NCBI GenBank assembly: GCA_037176705.1
Contig: CM073889.1
Coordinates: forward strand, 55,607,596-55,671,595
Origin: Molossus alvarezi
Lineage: Eukaryota > Chordata > Mammalia > Chiroptera > Molossidae
Length of the DNA: 64,000 bases
Reading direction: 5' to 3'
Part shown: positions 11,940-23,269 of the stretch, one piece after another
Layout of the letters: each line of letters opens with the position of its first letter
Numbering within the stretch: the stretch's first letter is position 1
Position numbers and translations under genes: made by a program
The notes under the pieces: generated by a model
What the model was told of the DNA's origin: nothing
The model's input: the letters and a program-made list of their open reading frames with translations, nothing else
Databases searched by the model: none

Positions 11940-12680
11940 ATCCTTTTTTTAAATTCGGGGATTATTTCTTTGTTTCACCCTTTTAGCAGTCTGGTAGTTT
12001 GAGGCTAGGTGAGGAACACCAGATGGCATAGACAGGTGGGTGTGTCCAGGGGCATTGGGTCGAATCTCGAACCCAGTTGGTTGTCCAGGTGTGCTGGTGG
12101 CTCTTGGCAGTGGGGTAGGTGGCTCTTGGTGGTGATTATGGTGGTGGCTGTCCTATAGTGGCAGTGGTGGCCGGCAGTTCTTGACTGCATCAGGACCTGT
12201 GGGGGTCAGTGGTCTGGGCTGGTGCAGGCCTGTCCAAGCCAGCGCCTCCTGTCTGCTGTAGTCTGGGAGGACTAATAGCTGGTGACTGGTGTCTGTGTGT
12301 CATCGGAGGCACTGCTGGGGTGCACAGGTCCAGCAGGAGGAATGGTTGGGGTGCACGGGTCTCATAGGGGTGGGGCTGGCATGCCTGGGTCCCATGTGGG
12401 CAGTGGTGCTCCTGCCATGTATGGCTCCCATGACATGTGGCTACTGTATGTGGGCTGGTGGGGTGCAGCAGAGGCTGCTGGTCCAGTGGGGCCAGGTACA
12501 ACCACGTCTCAGGGCACTGGGCCTTAGACACTCCCCACTGCCTCCTCCCAAGAAGGACCCAGCAGGTCTTCCAAAATGGCAGTGATTTCCAGCCCCAAGT
12601 GGGGAGAAGCACCTTGCCAAGCAGCATGCTATGATAGCTTGCTGCTCCTCCACCTTTAGCATTGGACCCGTCCATCCTAA
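11940..12680 (-). other. GC-richer stretch, possible L1 5' UTR
   Basis: G/C-rich sequence with repeated 'ggtggctcttgg' words lies exactly where the 5' UTR of the minus-strand L1 should be. I could not match it with certainty. Overlapping open frames on both strands (up to 188 codons, minus, 12190-12756) come from the composition and are not called genes. Confidence 0.35.
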
Positions 12681-13000
12681 GTTCCCACATTGCCATGTGT
12701 AGAGGCTTACCCACACTCATTCCCACTCCAACTCTCTCTTGCACACGTTCTCCCACTCACACACTCACCCTCACTCTGGCCTTGCCCACTGCCACGTTCC
12801 AAGGTGACTGAGTTTTCATCAGACACATACTCCACTATCCCTGCAGCAAAGGGAATTAGGGAAGGCAGAAGACAGAATAAGCCCTTTATTGGGATCACGA
12901 TTTCTGAGGTTCTTGAGTTCACACTCAACAGGCTTCATGTGGCCCCTTTGCTTGGGGGGAGGTGAGGCAGTGGGCATCTGCACCTCTATTTTAATATCTT
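12680..13000. other. Intronic sequence, unclassified
   Basis: A C/A-rich patch (12700-12790) precedes unique sequence that includes an antisense AATAAA-like 'ctttattgg' near 12888. No gene recognised. Confidence 0.45.
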
Positions 13001-13185
13001 TCAAAAATATGTTTTTATTGATTTTTCTAGAGAGAAAGGTAGAAAGAAACATCGATCAGCTGCCTTCTGCATACCCCCTACTGGGGATCAAGCCCAAAAC
13101 CTGGGCATGTGCCCCGACCAGGAATTGAATCAGGACCTCTCAGTCCATGGGATGATGCTCAATTCACTGAGCCACACTGGACAGG
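13001..13185 (-). mobile_element. Ves SINE (CTTTATTGATTTT-tail type)
   Basis: Antisense copy: 'tttttattgatttttctag' tail, 'aaacatcgatcagctgcc' body, 'actgagccacactggacag' head. Flanks ctctattttaatatctt (12984-13000) and ctccattttgatatctt (from 13186) are a diverged 17-bp target duplication. Confidence 0.92.
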
Positions 13186-13199
13186 CTCCATTTTGATAT

Positions 13200-14020
13200 C
13201 TTAATGTTGCTTAATTCCTCCTTTAATTTATATTAAGCTTCTTAGCAGCAGTGATGAATTCTTTTAAAACAAGAAAGGACCCTTTGCAGAAATCTTTCCC
13301 ATACAGTGTAAACTGAAATTAAAATATAGTCAAGACTTTGTAGATTGAAGGTGCATGGAGAGGGAAAACCAGTGCATTATGTGGAGGAAATGATTTTGTT
13401 TTAAGGTAAAAACAAAACCATTCTGAAATAGGTCCTGAGAAGCAAACAGAGGCTCAATTATTAGAAGAGCAGCTGAAGCAAAGGAAAATTTGTTGTCACA
13501 CGACAGGAGAGGGTGGGGGACAGCAATAGTTGGTGTGGGGATGGTGGCGAATCAGAACCACCTAATACCATCCAACATTGGCTCCTGTCCATCCCTCTTG
13601 GTGGAGGCCCAGGGCAAAAATGATACTCACCTGGGCTGGGGCCAAATTCCTCTGAAGTGGCTGTGGCAGGTAACTGAAGCCATTTCTGGTTCAAACCCTC
13701 GCCTAAAGTTGCACAGCTGTGAGAGGGGAGCCCACTTGGCATCTCTGGAAGCTTGCATTGAGGGTCCCCTCTCTCAGCACCCCAGAAGGCCTTGCGGGAG
13801 CAGATACTTGGCACTGGGGCTATGGATGCTGTCCCCTGGCATAAGCCACCAGCTCCCTCTTCTCATCTGCCCTTAGGTCTGTTGCCAAAGAGATCCCTCT
13901 AGATAAAACCTGATCATCCCTCTCAGCTTTGAAATCTCCAGCCATTCCTCAGTGGGTGGCCAAATTCCTCTAAGCAGCCCCTTACCAATTGCCTCCTGTA
14001 GACCCAGCGCTTCTTCACCA
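13200..14020. other. Intronic sequence, no gene recognised
   Basis: AT-rich at first, then mixed composition. Overlapping frames at 13461-13814 (minus) and 13490-13876 (plus) lack any recognisable domain and mirror each other. Confidence 0.55.
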
Positions 14021-14024
14021 GTAC

Positions 14025-14578
14025 CACTCAGCCCTGCACAGGGCCCCACCATTCAGCCCTGCACAGCATCTCACCATCTAGCCCTGCAGAGGGTCTCACC
14101 ACACAACCCTGCACAGGGCCTCACCACTCAGTCCTGCATAGGATCTCACTGCTCAGCCCTGCACAGGATCTCACCACTCAGCCCTGCACAGGATCTCACC
14201 ACTCGGCCCTGCTGAGGGTCTCACCACCCAACCTTGCACAGGGCCTCACCACTCAGCCCTGCATAGGATCTCACTACTCAGCCCTGCATAGGATCTCACC
14301 ACTCAGCCCTGCACAGGATCTCACCACTCAGCCCTGCAGAGGGTCTCACCACCCAACCCTGCACAGGGCCTCACCACTCAGCCCTGCATAGGATCTCACC
14401 ACTCAGCCCTGCACAGGATCTCACCACTCAGCCCTGCTGAGGGTCTCACCACCCAACCCTGCACAGGGCCTCACCACTCAGCCCTGCATAGGATCTCACT
14501 ACTCAGCCCTGCACAGGATCTCACCACTCAACCCTGCAGAGGGTCTCACCATCCAACCCTGCACAGGGCCCCACCACT
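14025..14578 (+). repeat. 25-bp minisatellite with higher-order pattern
   Basis: About 22 tandem copies of a 25-bp unit of the form agccctgcacaggatctcac followed by cactc. Variants (cacagggcc, cataggatc, cagagggtc, ctgagggtc) recur in order. The marker variant 'aaccctgcacagggcc' appears near 14105, 14230, 14355, 14455 and 14555, so blocks of five units (125 bp) are followed by blocks of four (100 bp). Confidence 0.96.
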
Positions 14579-15263
14579 TACCTCTGCCCTGGCTCTGTAT
14601 AAATGTTCCTCCAGCCTGGGGTGCTCCATGATGCTTTCTACCTGTAAAACTCTACTCTTACTTTAGTTCTCAGCAATAAGCTTAGCATCTTGGTTCGACC
14701 CTCTCTGATACTTTCCTAGCTCCCTCCTCCATGAGGATCAAAACCCTACACACTGCCCCACATCCACTACATTCAGACCCTGTATCCCCTGGAAAGAGAA
14801 GATAGTCTGCAGTAGCAGTAAGCAGCTCCAGGAAAGGACACTACTGGCAACCTCAGCCCACCTGTTCTCTTGTCTCATCTGTCAGTGGGCTGGGTCCTGA
14901 GAGCTGGCTCTTTCCTAAGGGCAATCTCCTTCTCCAAAGGGGTCAGAGCTCAACCATCTGCAGCCTGGCTCTTAATAACCCACCCACAACCAGGTAGCAG
15001 AGTCAGGCCCTATCAATTTACCAGAGGCTATTGACATCAGAGGAAGTTGGGCTGGGGGAGGAGGCAGGAGTGGAATGGCCCTCTTGTCCCACATGCTATG
15101 CCCATTCAGCTCTGGAGGCCTTCTCCTCAGTACACAGGAGTCCTGGACCCTAGTCCCTTCCCCTCAGCTCATGCTCCCTATCAGCACAAGTAGGAACAGC
15201 CATGTGGGTACTTGACTATTCAGGGGGAATGGGCCAATTCATGAGTGTTAGGTGTGCTGGGTA

Positions 15264-15286
15264 GGGGCAGGGGCAGGGGCAGGGGC
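15264..15286 (+). repeat. (GGGGCA)n short repeat, G-quadruplex-type
   Basis: Four GGGG runs, each separated by CA, followed by CCC. This fits the G4 pattern with short loops. Confidence 0.85.
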
Positions 15287-16059
15287 CCTAAAACCTGGGG
15301 ATGGACCTGAGCTGTCTCTGAGTGGCAGTTTCCAAAAGGTGAGCCTCAGCAGAAGTGCTCCTGGGGACTCTTTCTGGCTGAGCCTTGGGCTGAGGTTTGA
15401 TAAAGTCTCTGGGTGAGGCAGGCAGGCTGGAGTGTAGAGCCTGGGCCTGGCTAAATCCCTTCTGTGCTCTAAGAGAGGGAGAGAGCAGGAATGAGGTGGG
15501 CTGCACAACAGCGGATATCCTATAAGTCAGTCTCCAAGCAGGGGAGGTGACTGCCCAAAGGTTACATAGCTGGTAACCAGGGAACAGTGATTCAGATTCA
15601 GGCCTGGGGCTTTCTTTACAAAGCTCTCTGCCTGCTGCAGGCTTGGGAGTCTGTCTGTGGGCCTGGCCACCCCAGGGCCCTGCTATTTCTCTCTGGGAAC
15701 AATGCTGTGGGTGGGGGGCATGGAACTAAAGCTGTTTCTGAATGGAGAGAAGATAGCAAAAGGTAAGGGTGTGGCATGGCTGGGGGCCACCCCAACTCTG
15801 GCAGTGTGGGTGGGTACCTCATCTCCAGAAACTCCCAGGGATGAGCCCTGGGGACCACTATGCTCTGAGTTCCAAAAGTGGGTGTGGGGTGGGAAACCAA
15901 AGGCCTTGGCCACTGCCCAGCTAGATACCGAAAGTGGCCTAAATAACAGAGAGGAGGTCTGAAGCGGAAAGACTGTCTTGTATGAGGCAGGCTGTCCCAC
16001 ACTGCCCTAAGGTGGACACCAGCCAGCTCTCCATAATCACAAAAAGAACACCAGCAGTA

Positions 16060-16210
16060 ATGCCAACTAACATTGACAATACCTTTACCATATGCTTGGC
16101 CCTGTTCAAAGAGCTCCTGCACAACAGTGCTCCAAATTCCACAACCATTCCCTTGGGGGACTATTTATTCACAAGAAAACTGAGGCACACAGGGATGATG
16201 CAGTGAGCTG
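16060..16210 (-). repeat. MIR relic
   Basis: Antisense MIR: 'taccatatgcttggccctg', 'ccacaaccattcccttggg' and 'aaaactgaggcacacaggg' in order. Confidence 0.6.
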
Positions 16211-16744
16211 AGTGAAAACTCACTGACTTCAGAGCTGGACCTCTGCTGTACCACAGCCTGGCTTGGGGTGCAGGGCTACCCTTAGGTGCTGGTTCTGACT
16301 TTGCATGACCTCCATCACAGGTGTATGTGAAGTGAGCTCACTTCTCTAACAGACTGTGGCTCTCTGAGGGCAGAGACTAGATCCTAGAGCCTGACACAGG
16401 CCTGGCCCAGGAAAGACCAAAAAAGTACTTTTCCTCAACTCACATGAGAAGGGCACACTATCTACTCCATCATTAGAGGTGGAAACTGAAGCCCAGAGAT
16501 ACAAAATGACTCTCCCAAAGTCAAAGAGTTAGTGATAGAGAAGTAATCACATGTCCTCATTTCTACCTGGAAGAACCCAAGTTCTCTTCCAGGTAGTCAG
16601 AGGAAAGGGTCCATCCCTCTTTTCTCAGCACTGCACAGTGCCATCTTTGTACCTGACTGGCCATGAGCTCAACTCTGCCAGTGAAACACAAGTATGTGCA
16701 CACATATTCACGTACATACAGATACACATAAGCATGTACAACAT

Positions 16745-16746
<2 letters not shown>

Positions 16747-16780
<34 letters not shown>
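16747..16780 (+). repeat. (AC)17 microsatellite
   Basis: Uninterrupted AC dinucleotides, embedded in a longer imperfect AC-rich stretch from about 16685 to 16815. Confidence 0.97.
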
Positions 16781-16782
<2 letters not shown>

Positions 16783-17290
16783 GCATGTGTTCACACACAC
16801 ATGCCCGCACACAAGTCTCTCAAACAAGAGAGTCCCCTAAAAGGCAGGGGCCATGCCTTTATAAGATTCTGTTCAGCTCCTAGAACACAGTGAGTCAGTC
16901 TTAGATAATTGTTGTAGGACAGGGATCAGGTCTCAATGAGGGCTGTGAGGGGACAGGCAAGGGATGGGTGATGTGCTGCTTCTGGAGCTCTGAGCCCATG
17001 GTCTGGTCTGAATTCTGGGCCTTACTGTCCCACTCTGAGCTTTGTTTTTCTCCTGGGTCTGAATGAGGGGTGATGGGAGTAAGATATGCAGCAGGCTCTG
17101 CCTCTAGGACGCTTCTGTTGTCCCTGGGCTCTCCCACTCCTGCAGGTGACCCACCCTTCCAAGAACAGCTCCCAGGGCAGGCTGCAAGGGAGGGTGCAAC
17201 TCCTGGTGGCCTCCACATAAACTGTCCCCACCACTGAAAGAGCAGACTTTTAACACTCCAAACACTCACTCCTTAAATGTGTATACTCTT

Positions 17291-17533
17291 TTTTTATTTT
17301 ATTCTCACCCGAGGACATTTTTTTGTTTGTTTGTTCAGATAGAGTAGGAGGAAGAGAGAGAGAGAGGGAAACATCGACGTGAAAGGGATGCATTGAGTGG
17401 TCGCCACCCACACGACCAAACCAGGGCTGGGGACAAACTGCAACTGAGGTACATGCCCTTGGTGGAAACCGAATCTGGGTCTCTTTGGACCACAGGCCAA
17501 CACTCTAACCGCTGAGCCAAACCGGCCAGGGCT
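17291..17533 (-). mobile_element. Ves SINE (TCCTCG-tail type)
   Basis: Antisense copy: 'attctcacccgaggacat' tail and 'gagccaaaccggccaggg' head. Target duplication aatgtgtatactctt at 17276-17290 and 17534-17548 is perfect over 15 bases. Confidence 0.96.
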
Positions 17534-17679
17534 AATGTGTATACTCTTAATAGTAGTTAATCTTCAATTAAAATACCTAGAACAGAAACTAAGATAACTG
17601 GAATAAAAGGTAGAGCTTATTGACAATAAAAGTCTTCTTCATATTTCTTTTCTTTAAAAAAAATTCCACATATGGAGCT

Positions 17680-18250
17680 TCTGGTGAAGACAGCAGCGTA
17701 GGTAAACGTGATACTCACCTCCTCCCACAACTACATCAAAATTACAACTAACCTGGCTGGTGTGGCCCAGTGGCTGAGCATCGATTCATGCACCAAAAGG
17801 TTGCCAGTTCGATTTCTGGTCGGGGCACATGCCCAGGTTGTGGGCCTAAACCCCAGTGGGTGGCATGCAGGAGGTGGCCAATTGATGTTCTCTCTCTCTT
17901 TCCCTCTCCCTTCTTCTCTCTCTATAAATCAATAAGGAAAAAAAAATTACAACTAAACTACAGAACAACCATCTTTCAGAATTGCCTGAACTCGAGCAGA
18001 ATGGAAGTCCTACAACTACAAAATTAAAGAAGAAGCCACATGGAGACTGGTAGGAAGGGCGAAGGCCTTCCCTAGTCCCTCTACGCAGCTGACTTGTCCT
18101 TTCAGTGACAGCTCAAACTGATTTCCCTTTTCTGGTTCACCCTGCCCTGGGATGGTCCCACTGTGTGCGACAGACCCATGGGCTCCTGAAGGTTCTGACC
18201 CTGTACAACATGAAGAAGGAACGAGTGTAGGTAGTCCCTCCAGCTCCACA
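17680..18250 (+). mobile_element. L1 5' UTR fragment, split by a SINE
   Basis: 'gaagacagcagcgtaggtaa' then 'cacaactacatcaaaatta', 'caactaaactacagaacaa', 'gaagtcctacaactac' and 'gccacatggagactggtag' follow the start of bat-type L1 5' UTRs as I remember them. Only the 5' portion is visible, and the 3' limit is uncertain. It is diverged and carries a SINE at 17751-17943. Confidence 0.6.
17751..17943 (+). mobile_element. Ves SINE (CTTTATTGATTTT-tail type) within the L1 fragment
   Basis: Sense copy: 'acctggctggtgtggccca' head, 'ttgccagttcgatttctgg' B box, 'ataaatcaataagg' tail. Target duplication aaattacaacta at 17739-17750 and 17944-17955. Confidence 0.94.
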
Positions 18251-21200
18251 ACCAGACATACAGAGAGGGGCCAGGTGAACTGAGAAAAGGCCAGTAGCCC
18301 TTGGGTTCCCTCTGCTTTAATCAGAAAAACAGAACAGATAGTCCTCCCTCTTCTTCCACATGATGTCTCCTAAATTGGGTTTCACAGAGCACCTACTTAA
18401 GGCATGGGCACTGAGAAATGGCAGAGCTGGCTCCTCTCTGCTAGACATACTGGCTGTACCACAAGCAAACACATGATCAATGAGGAGAAGGTCCAAGAGT
18501 TGCAGTGGAGGGACTATAGGGTTGCTGAGAGACTACACTGGGGAGACAGAGTCCTTGCATAACAGTGGTGCCATTAAATTGAGGGAGGCCAAGCAAGGCT
18601 GGTCTCTTACTGGAGAACAGTGAGACTATGGGTGGGTGTTGAAGAAGTGATGCACCTGGCTGGCCTGGGAAGAGAGTTAAACCAGGAGAACCCCACCTAT
18701 AAAGGGCAATTTCAGACAATGACTATGCCCTGACCTCTGGATGCTCCCAGGCAAAGACAGACTGAGGGGATCCCAGAGAAGGGGGTCAGAAAAAGCACTG
18801 TGAAGGGTGATGTGGCATGTGGGTTTGGCTGAAGGTGGGGCTGTGAGCTAAGAGTTGCAGACGCGTGCATGAACAGATGCAGTGGGAGCCCACACCTTTC
18901 TGTGGCTCTCCCGAAGGACGGTGACCAGACTGGATGCAAAAAAGAGAAAGCAGCTGTGACTGGAAACTGGGAAGAAAAACAGAGTCAGAAAATGGATTTC
19001 ATTCCTTAGGTTGTGGTTCTGAGATGTGGGCTTGAAAGGACTCCATCGCCAAAGTAATGGCTGACTTAAAATTAGCACTTGGTGGAAACACAGAGTTGCG
19101 AGGGCCTCTGGACAGAATGAGCTGGAGGCAAAACGAGCCCCAACAGGTGCTTTGTAGGGACATTTGTCTCTTTGTCCTGGGTCCCTGCTGCTGTGCCTCA
19201 ATACATGCCCCCTCCCCATAACCCATTGCACATACCTGGGCCAAACCAGCCTTCCTGCCCTTCCTACTTCTGTATCAGTTCTAGGCTCTGGGCCAAGCCT
19301 GCCAGTCCCTCAAGGCCCCAGTGGACCTACTCTTAGCTTTAGCCACACAGCTGTTGCCCCATACTATCCCCCTGGCTTCTCCAGACACCATGAAGGCTGC
19401 TCTTCCAGACACCTCCGGAAAGGCCCACGGTCCTTCTCAGTCTGCATTTGCCTACTTGCTCTTGTAGAGCTTCCTCCCTGGGCTGTGAGTTCCTTGAGGG
19501 GTGAGATTGGAAGGGACCCAATTCTCAGTCCCAGGCCCAAGCAAAGTTTGGCAAATGTATTTACTCAACAAATGTTTAGTGAGCATGTTGATTCAGTCTC
19601 TATCCTCATGGGGCTTACAGCTGATGCACCCAGTAATCAGCAGGTGAACAGACAAGTAGTCAATGTTATCATAAGTTAACAAGTACATGTTCTCTTCTAA
19701 ATATGCTCTTATATTAATCCATTTAGGTACAACAACCTATAATGAGTAATTTCTGTTATTTCTTCCCATTTAGAAATGAAAAAACTGAAGCCCAGAGAGG
19801 TGAAGCCATTTGCCCAAGAACACACCGCTAAGGAAATAAATGGTGGAGCTAGAATCCTGATTCATTTGGGCTTACAAACCAAAGGTCTCACCATTGGATA
19901 AAATGCCTCTCACATGCAACGAAAGAAAGATCAGGTGCTATGAGTGAAAAGACAGGTGAGCTACTTACTGAGACAGGGAGGCCAAGGAAGGTCTCTGGGT
20001 GATGTTTAAAGCCAAGACTTGAAGGAGGTATACAAGGAAGCCATGGGAATAGAAGAGAATGGTGTTGTGGGCAGAGGGAATGGTGCATGCAAAGGATCTG
20101 AGACAGGAAGGAGTTGGACTTTCTGAGAAAGTGAATTAAAGCTGGTGTATTGGGAGAGGCGGAGTGAGGAGCCTGTCAGAGGGGCCGCTGTTCAGGCCTG
20201 GAAGCTGTGAGCCACAAGAAGTCACCAGAGGACAACGTGGGTATCAGTAGACTCTGAATGAATGAGTGAATAAATGCATTCTAGAAAGTCAGAGGAGAGA
20301 GCTGTGGAAAGAAGGGTCAATAATATCCTCTCTCAGATCCCCTCTTAGAATCAACACCCCTAAGGCAAGCTGATCTGTCTCCAAATTGTCTCTGGCTATC
20401 ATCATCAAAGGCCACTTGAGAAGTCCACACCCTCCAGGGAGTTCAATGACCATCCCAGTGGGTGGGTAGGTGGACTGCAGCTGAGTACCTGAGGGAGGCC
20501 AGGCCCAAGCACTGGCAGTAGAAGCTGGGAAAGCTGGTGGCCTATAGGCCTGGCAGGGACCTGATAGGAAATCACCTGAGATGCTGACTTGTCCAGTGAT
20601 TGGGGCTAGACTGGGCTGGGCCAAGCTGTTGGACACTGTGCAGAGGCTAAGAGTGCTGGGACTCACTGAAGACTTAGGGGTACTCCAGAGGGTATAGGAG
20701 TGTGGAGGGTGAGAAGAGAAGGTGTAGAGTAATTCTGGTCTTGACAAAGGTCCTGGGGACTGCGTATTTACTCCATGTGGCCTCTGGATTGGTTGTTTCT
20801 GGTTCTGGGAGTAACAGGGAAGAAAAAACATGAGAGTATCCACCCAAATTCCAATGACCTATGCACAGTTTTGGGGGAGTCCAGGTCCTGGGGAAATAGT
20901 CTGGGTAGGCCTCTGTCCATACGGGCTGTGTTGATTCAGAGCCTCCTGCTCCCAAATATTCCTCATTCCCACTGTCCCTAGTCTCTGACCCCATGTACCC
21001 ATTTGAACCTTTAACTCTGTTTGCGACCTTCCGCATGCCCAGATGGCTATCCGAGTGCTTCTCCCAACTGTACAAGTAGAAAAGGCCAGCCAGGACCACT
21101 TCTTCCAGGGAGCCCTCTGTGTTGAGTGGATGAGCCCCACAAGCGAAAACAAAGACTGCCAGAGAAGCCCACTGGACAGGTCGGTGCTCCCCAGGCTTCT

Positions 21201-23020
21201 CTTGCACGAATGGCCCCTGAGCTGCCTTTTACTGGTTGGAGGCCTCATGCAGGCTGGCTTCCTGACTCTCAGAGCCTCCATAGCCACATCAGTAGAATGA
21301 GAGCAATGGTGCCTGCCATGTGGGCAGGAAAGGGTAAATGGGATTGGGAGTACCAAGCAGGGGCTGTCCTCTGAGCCCCACTCAGCAAAGAGGGTTTGAT
21401 GATGCTGGAAGAGGCCCATCTGGCCTGGACTGTGGTCTGGGTCTGGTGTTAAGCAGAAGTGACTCAGGCTGCCCTCCTCTCCTATTGGAGAAATCAGTGA
21501 CTGTCTCACATTCCAGGCTGGCATTTGGTATTCTCAAGTGGTCAAATGTCTTACCACAGAGCACCTTCATTGCATTCACTTTGAAAAGAATTTTTACCTA
21601 AAAAATAGCCAGAACAGTGAGAACTGCCAGGACATATAGTTATTTTTACCCAAGGAAAACTCAAGTGTGCCTGCCTCTTTCTTAAGCGAACCAAATCCTA
21701 AACCAAACCACCTCTGGGGCCCATGTCTTTATGGCAAGGTCCAATGTCATAGGAGAAATGGCACTCAGGAGAGTGGCTAAGCCACCTACAGTCCTGGGCC
21801 AATCACCTGTCTCTTAGTACCTGATTCACTTGCCCGAGCCCTGTGATAGTTCATGGACACAGTGTGTATGGAGCTCTGGGCTAGGCCTCTCCAGAGTGAG
21901 CACCTGGGAAGCATAGGCCCCAGACTCCAGGGAGGGTAGGTGCCAGGCCTTGGAGGAAGCTCTACTGATAGCAGCAGAAATAAGTATCCAGGGGGCCTAG
22001 AGCCCCCCATAGCCATGCCTGGATCTGCCTGTCAGGCCTCACATAAAGCTCATTTTATTCATTAAATCAGTTGTAGTGTCACTCACTTATCATTACACAG
22101 ACCCTCCTGCCTGTCTCTGCTGACACCAGACCCCAAAAGCAGTGGCCCAAATGGCTGGAGGAAGAGAACTGGGTTGGGGAGCTGTAGGGGACTAAAGGTC
22201 AGTGACTGACAGCTCACTCATTTGTGAGGATGTGCTCAGAGTGAACAAAGCATCCTGCTTATTATAAGAACTAGAAATCTGGCTCATATGTCATCCTTTC
22301 TCTCCCTGATCTAAATTTTATCTGTCCTGAATTCCTCTTCACCCATCAAAACTCTTGGATGATCCACCTAGAACTTCCTAAATCTCTTCACAGAATCACT
22401 ATTTTTGCCATACCCATTGCTACCACCTCTATTTATTACTAAATATTTCTTTAAACCAACTCATTAGTTCAATTAGAAATTATATGATACCATAAGCTGA
22501 CACTCAGGATCCCTTGTCACCCACAAAGTACATGTTGAAAAACATACACATAACTAGGAACACTACCTGTAAGCTTGTTTATGTACCACCTCGAATCCTC
22601 TTGGATGCCCCAGGAGAATCTGAGTAGCACACAGTCCAAGTTGTCTCCTGGGCATTCCTTTCCTTGCAGGTTCTCAGACCAGCCTGCCTATCAGGTGACA
22701 TCTCTCAGGCCTTGGGCCAGAGAGTTGTGGGCACTGAGCTCAATCTCAGCCTCAGAGCCCAGCTGTGGCCCTGCATGAGATTCTCCTGCTTGGTCAGTGA
22801 CTTCGGTGAAAAGGGACTCAGAGTCAATGAGGCAGTGCATGTGAAACAACCAGTCGTGCATGGCACACAGTAAACAACAGTGTCACTACTGTCATGGGGG
22901 CTGATTTGTAGCAAGCTCAGTGAGCTCATGGGAGGAGATCCTGTAAACTCTATAGCTGCAGTCATAATCTGGCTGTCTGTGAGTCAGGTCAGGCCCCTAG
23001 AAGTTCTTTAAAAATAGTGG
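18250..23020. other. Intronic sequence, mostly unique
   Basis: No gene recognised. A MIR relic (19735-19900, minus) and L2/MIR-like words near 19540-19640 are the only repeats I can name. The longest chance frame of the window (221 codons, minus, 20859-21524) lies here. It overlaps long frames in other phases and has no domain or conserved motif. Confidence 0.6.
19735..19900 (-). repeat. MIR relic
   Basis: 'cccatttagaaatgaaaaaa', 'ctgaagcccagagaggtga', 'atttgcccaagaacacac' and 'ggtggagctagaatcctga' match antisense MIR in order. Confidence 0.75.
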
Positions 23021-23025
23021 ATGAG

Positions 23026-23266
23026 CCCTGACTGGTTTGGCTCAGTGGTTAGAGTGTTGGCTCGTGGACCAGAGAGTCCCAGGTTCGGTTCCCGCTGGGG
23101 GCACGTGCCTCAGTTGCAGTTTGTCCCCAGCCCCGGTTGGGGTTGTGTGGGTGGCAACCACTTGATGTGTCTCACGTTGATGTTTCTCTCTCTTTCTTCT
23201 TCCCTCTCTCCCTCCCACTCTATCTGAAGATGATGCAAAAATATCCTCGGGTGAGAATAAAAAAAA
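23026..23266 (+). mobile_element. Ves SINE (TCCTCG-tail type)
   Basis: Sense copy from ccctgactggtttggctc to 'atcctcgggtgagaataa'. Flanked by atagtggatgag (23014-23025) and acagtggataag (from about 23268). Confidence 0.94.
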
Positions 23267-23269
23267 AAC

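Larger units (their letters stand above)
14580..17275. other. Intronic sequence with MIR pieces and simple repeats
   Basis: Unique sequence containing a (GGGGCA)n patch (15264-15286), antisense MIR relics near 15500-15610, 16060-16210 and 16475-16545, and a CA repeat at 16747-16780. Open frames up to 168 codons (minus, 15616-16122) overlap the MIR relic and are not genes. Confidence 0.6.

Noticed and set aside
12190..12756. 188-codon minus-strand frame and overlapping plus-strand frames
   Set aside because: GC-rich composition reduces stops in all frames. His/Pro/Thr-rich content without domain. Probably L1 5' UTR or simple GC-rich DNA.
13952..14215. Frame encoding a repetitive Ser/Pro/Gln-rich peptide
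   Set aside because: It is simply the 25-bp minisatellite translated. The unit is not a multiple of three, so the frame changes from unit to unit.
14025..14578. CRISPR-like regular repeats
   Set aside because: Units are contiguous without unique spacers, in a mammalian genome. Minisatellite.
15616..16122. 168-codon minus-strand frame
   Set aside because: Its N-terminal part is read from an antisense MIR relic and the remainder has no recognisable family.
16563..16883. Frames encoding Val/Cys or Thr/His repeats
   Set aside because: They are translations of the CA microsatellite.
20859..21524. 221-codon open frame on the minus strand, longest in the window
   Set aside because: It overlaps long frames in other phases (20674-21207), shows no domain, signal or conserved motif, and lies in unique intron sequence with no associated splice or promoter signals. 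Chance frame.
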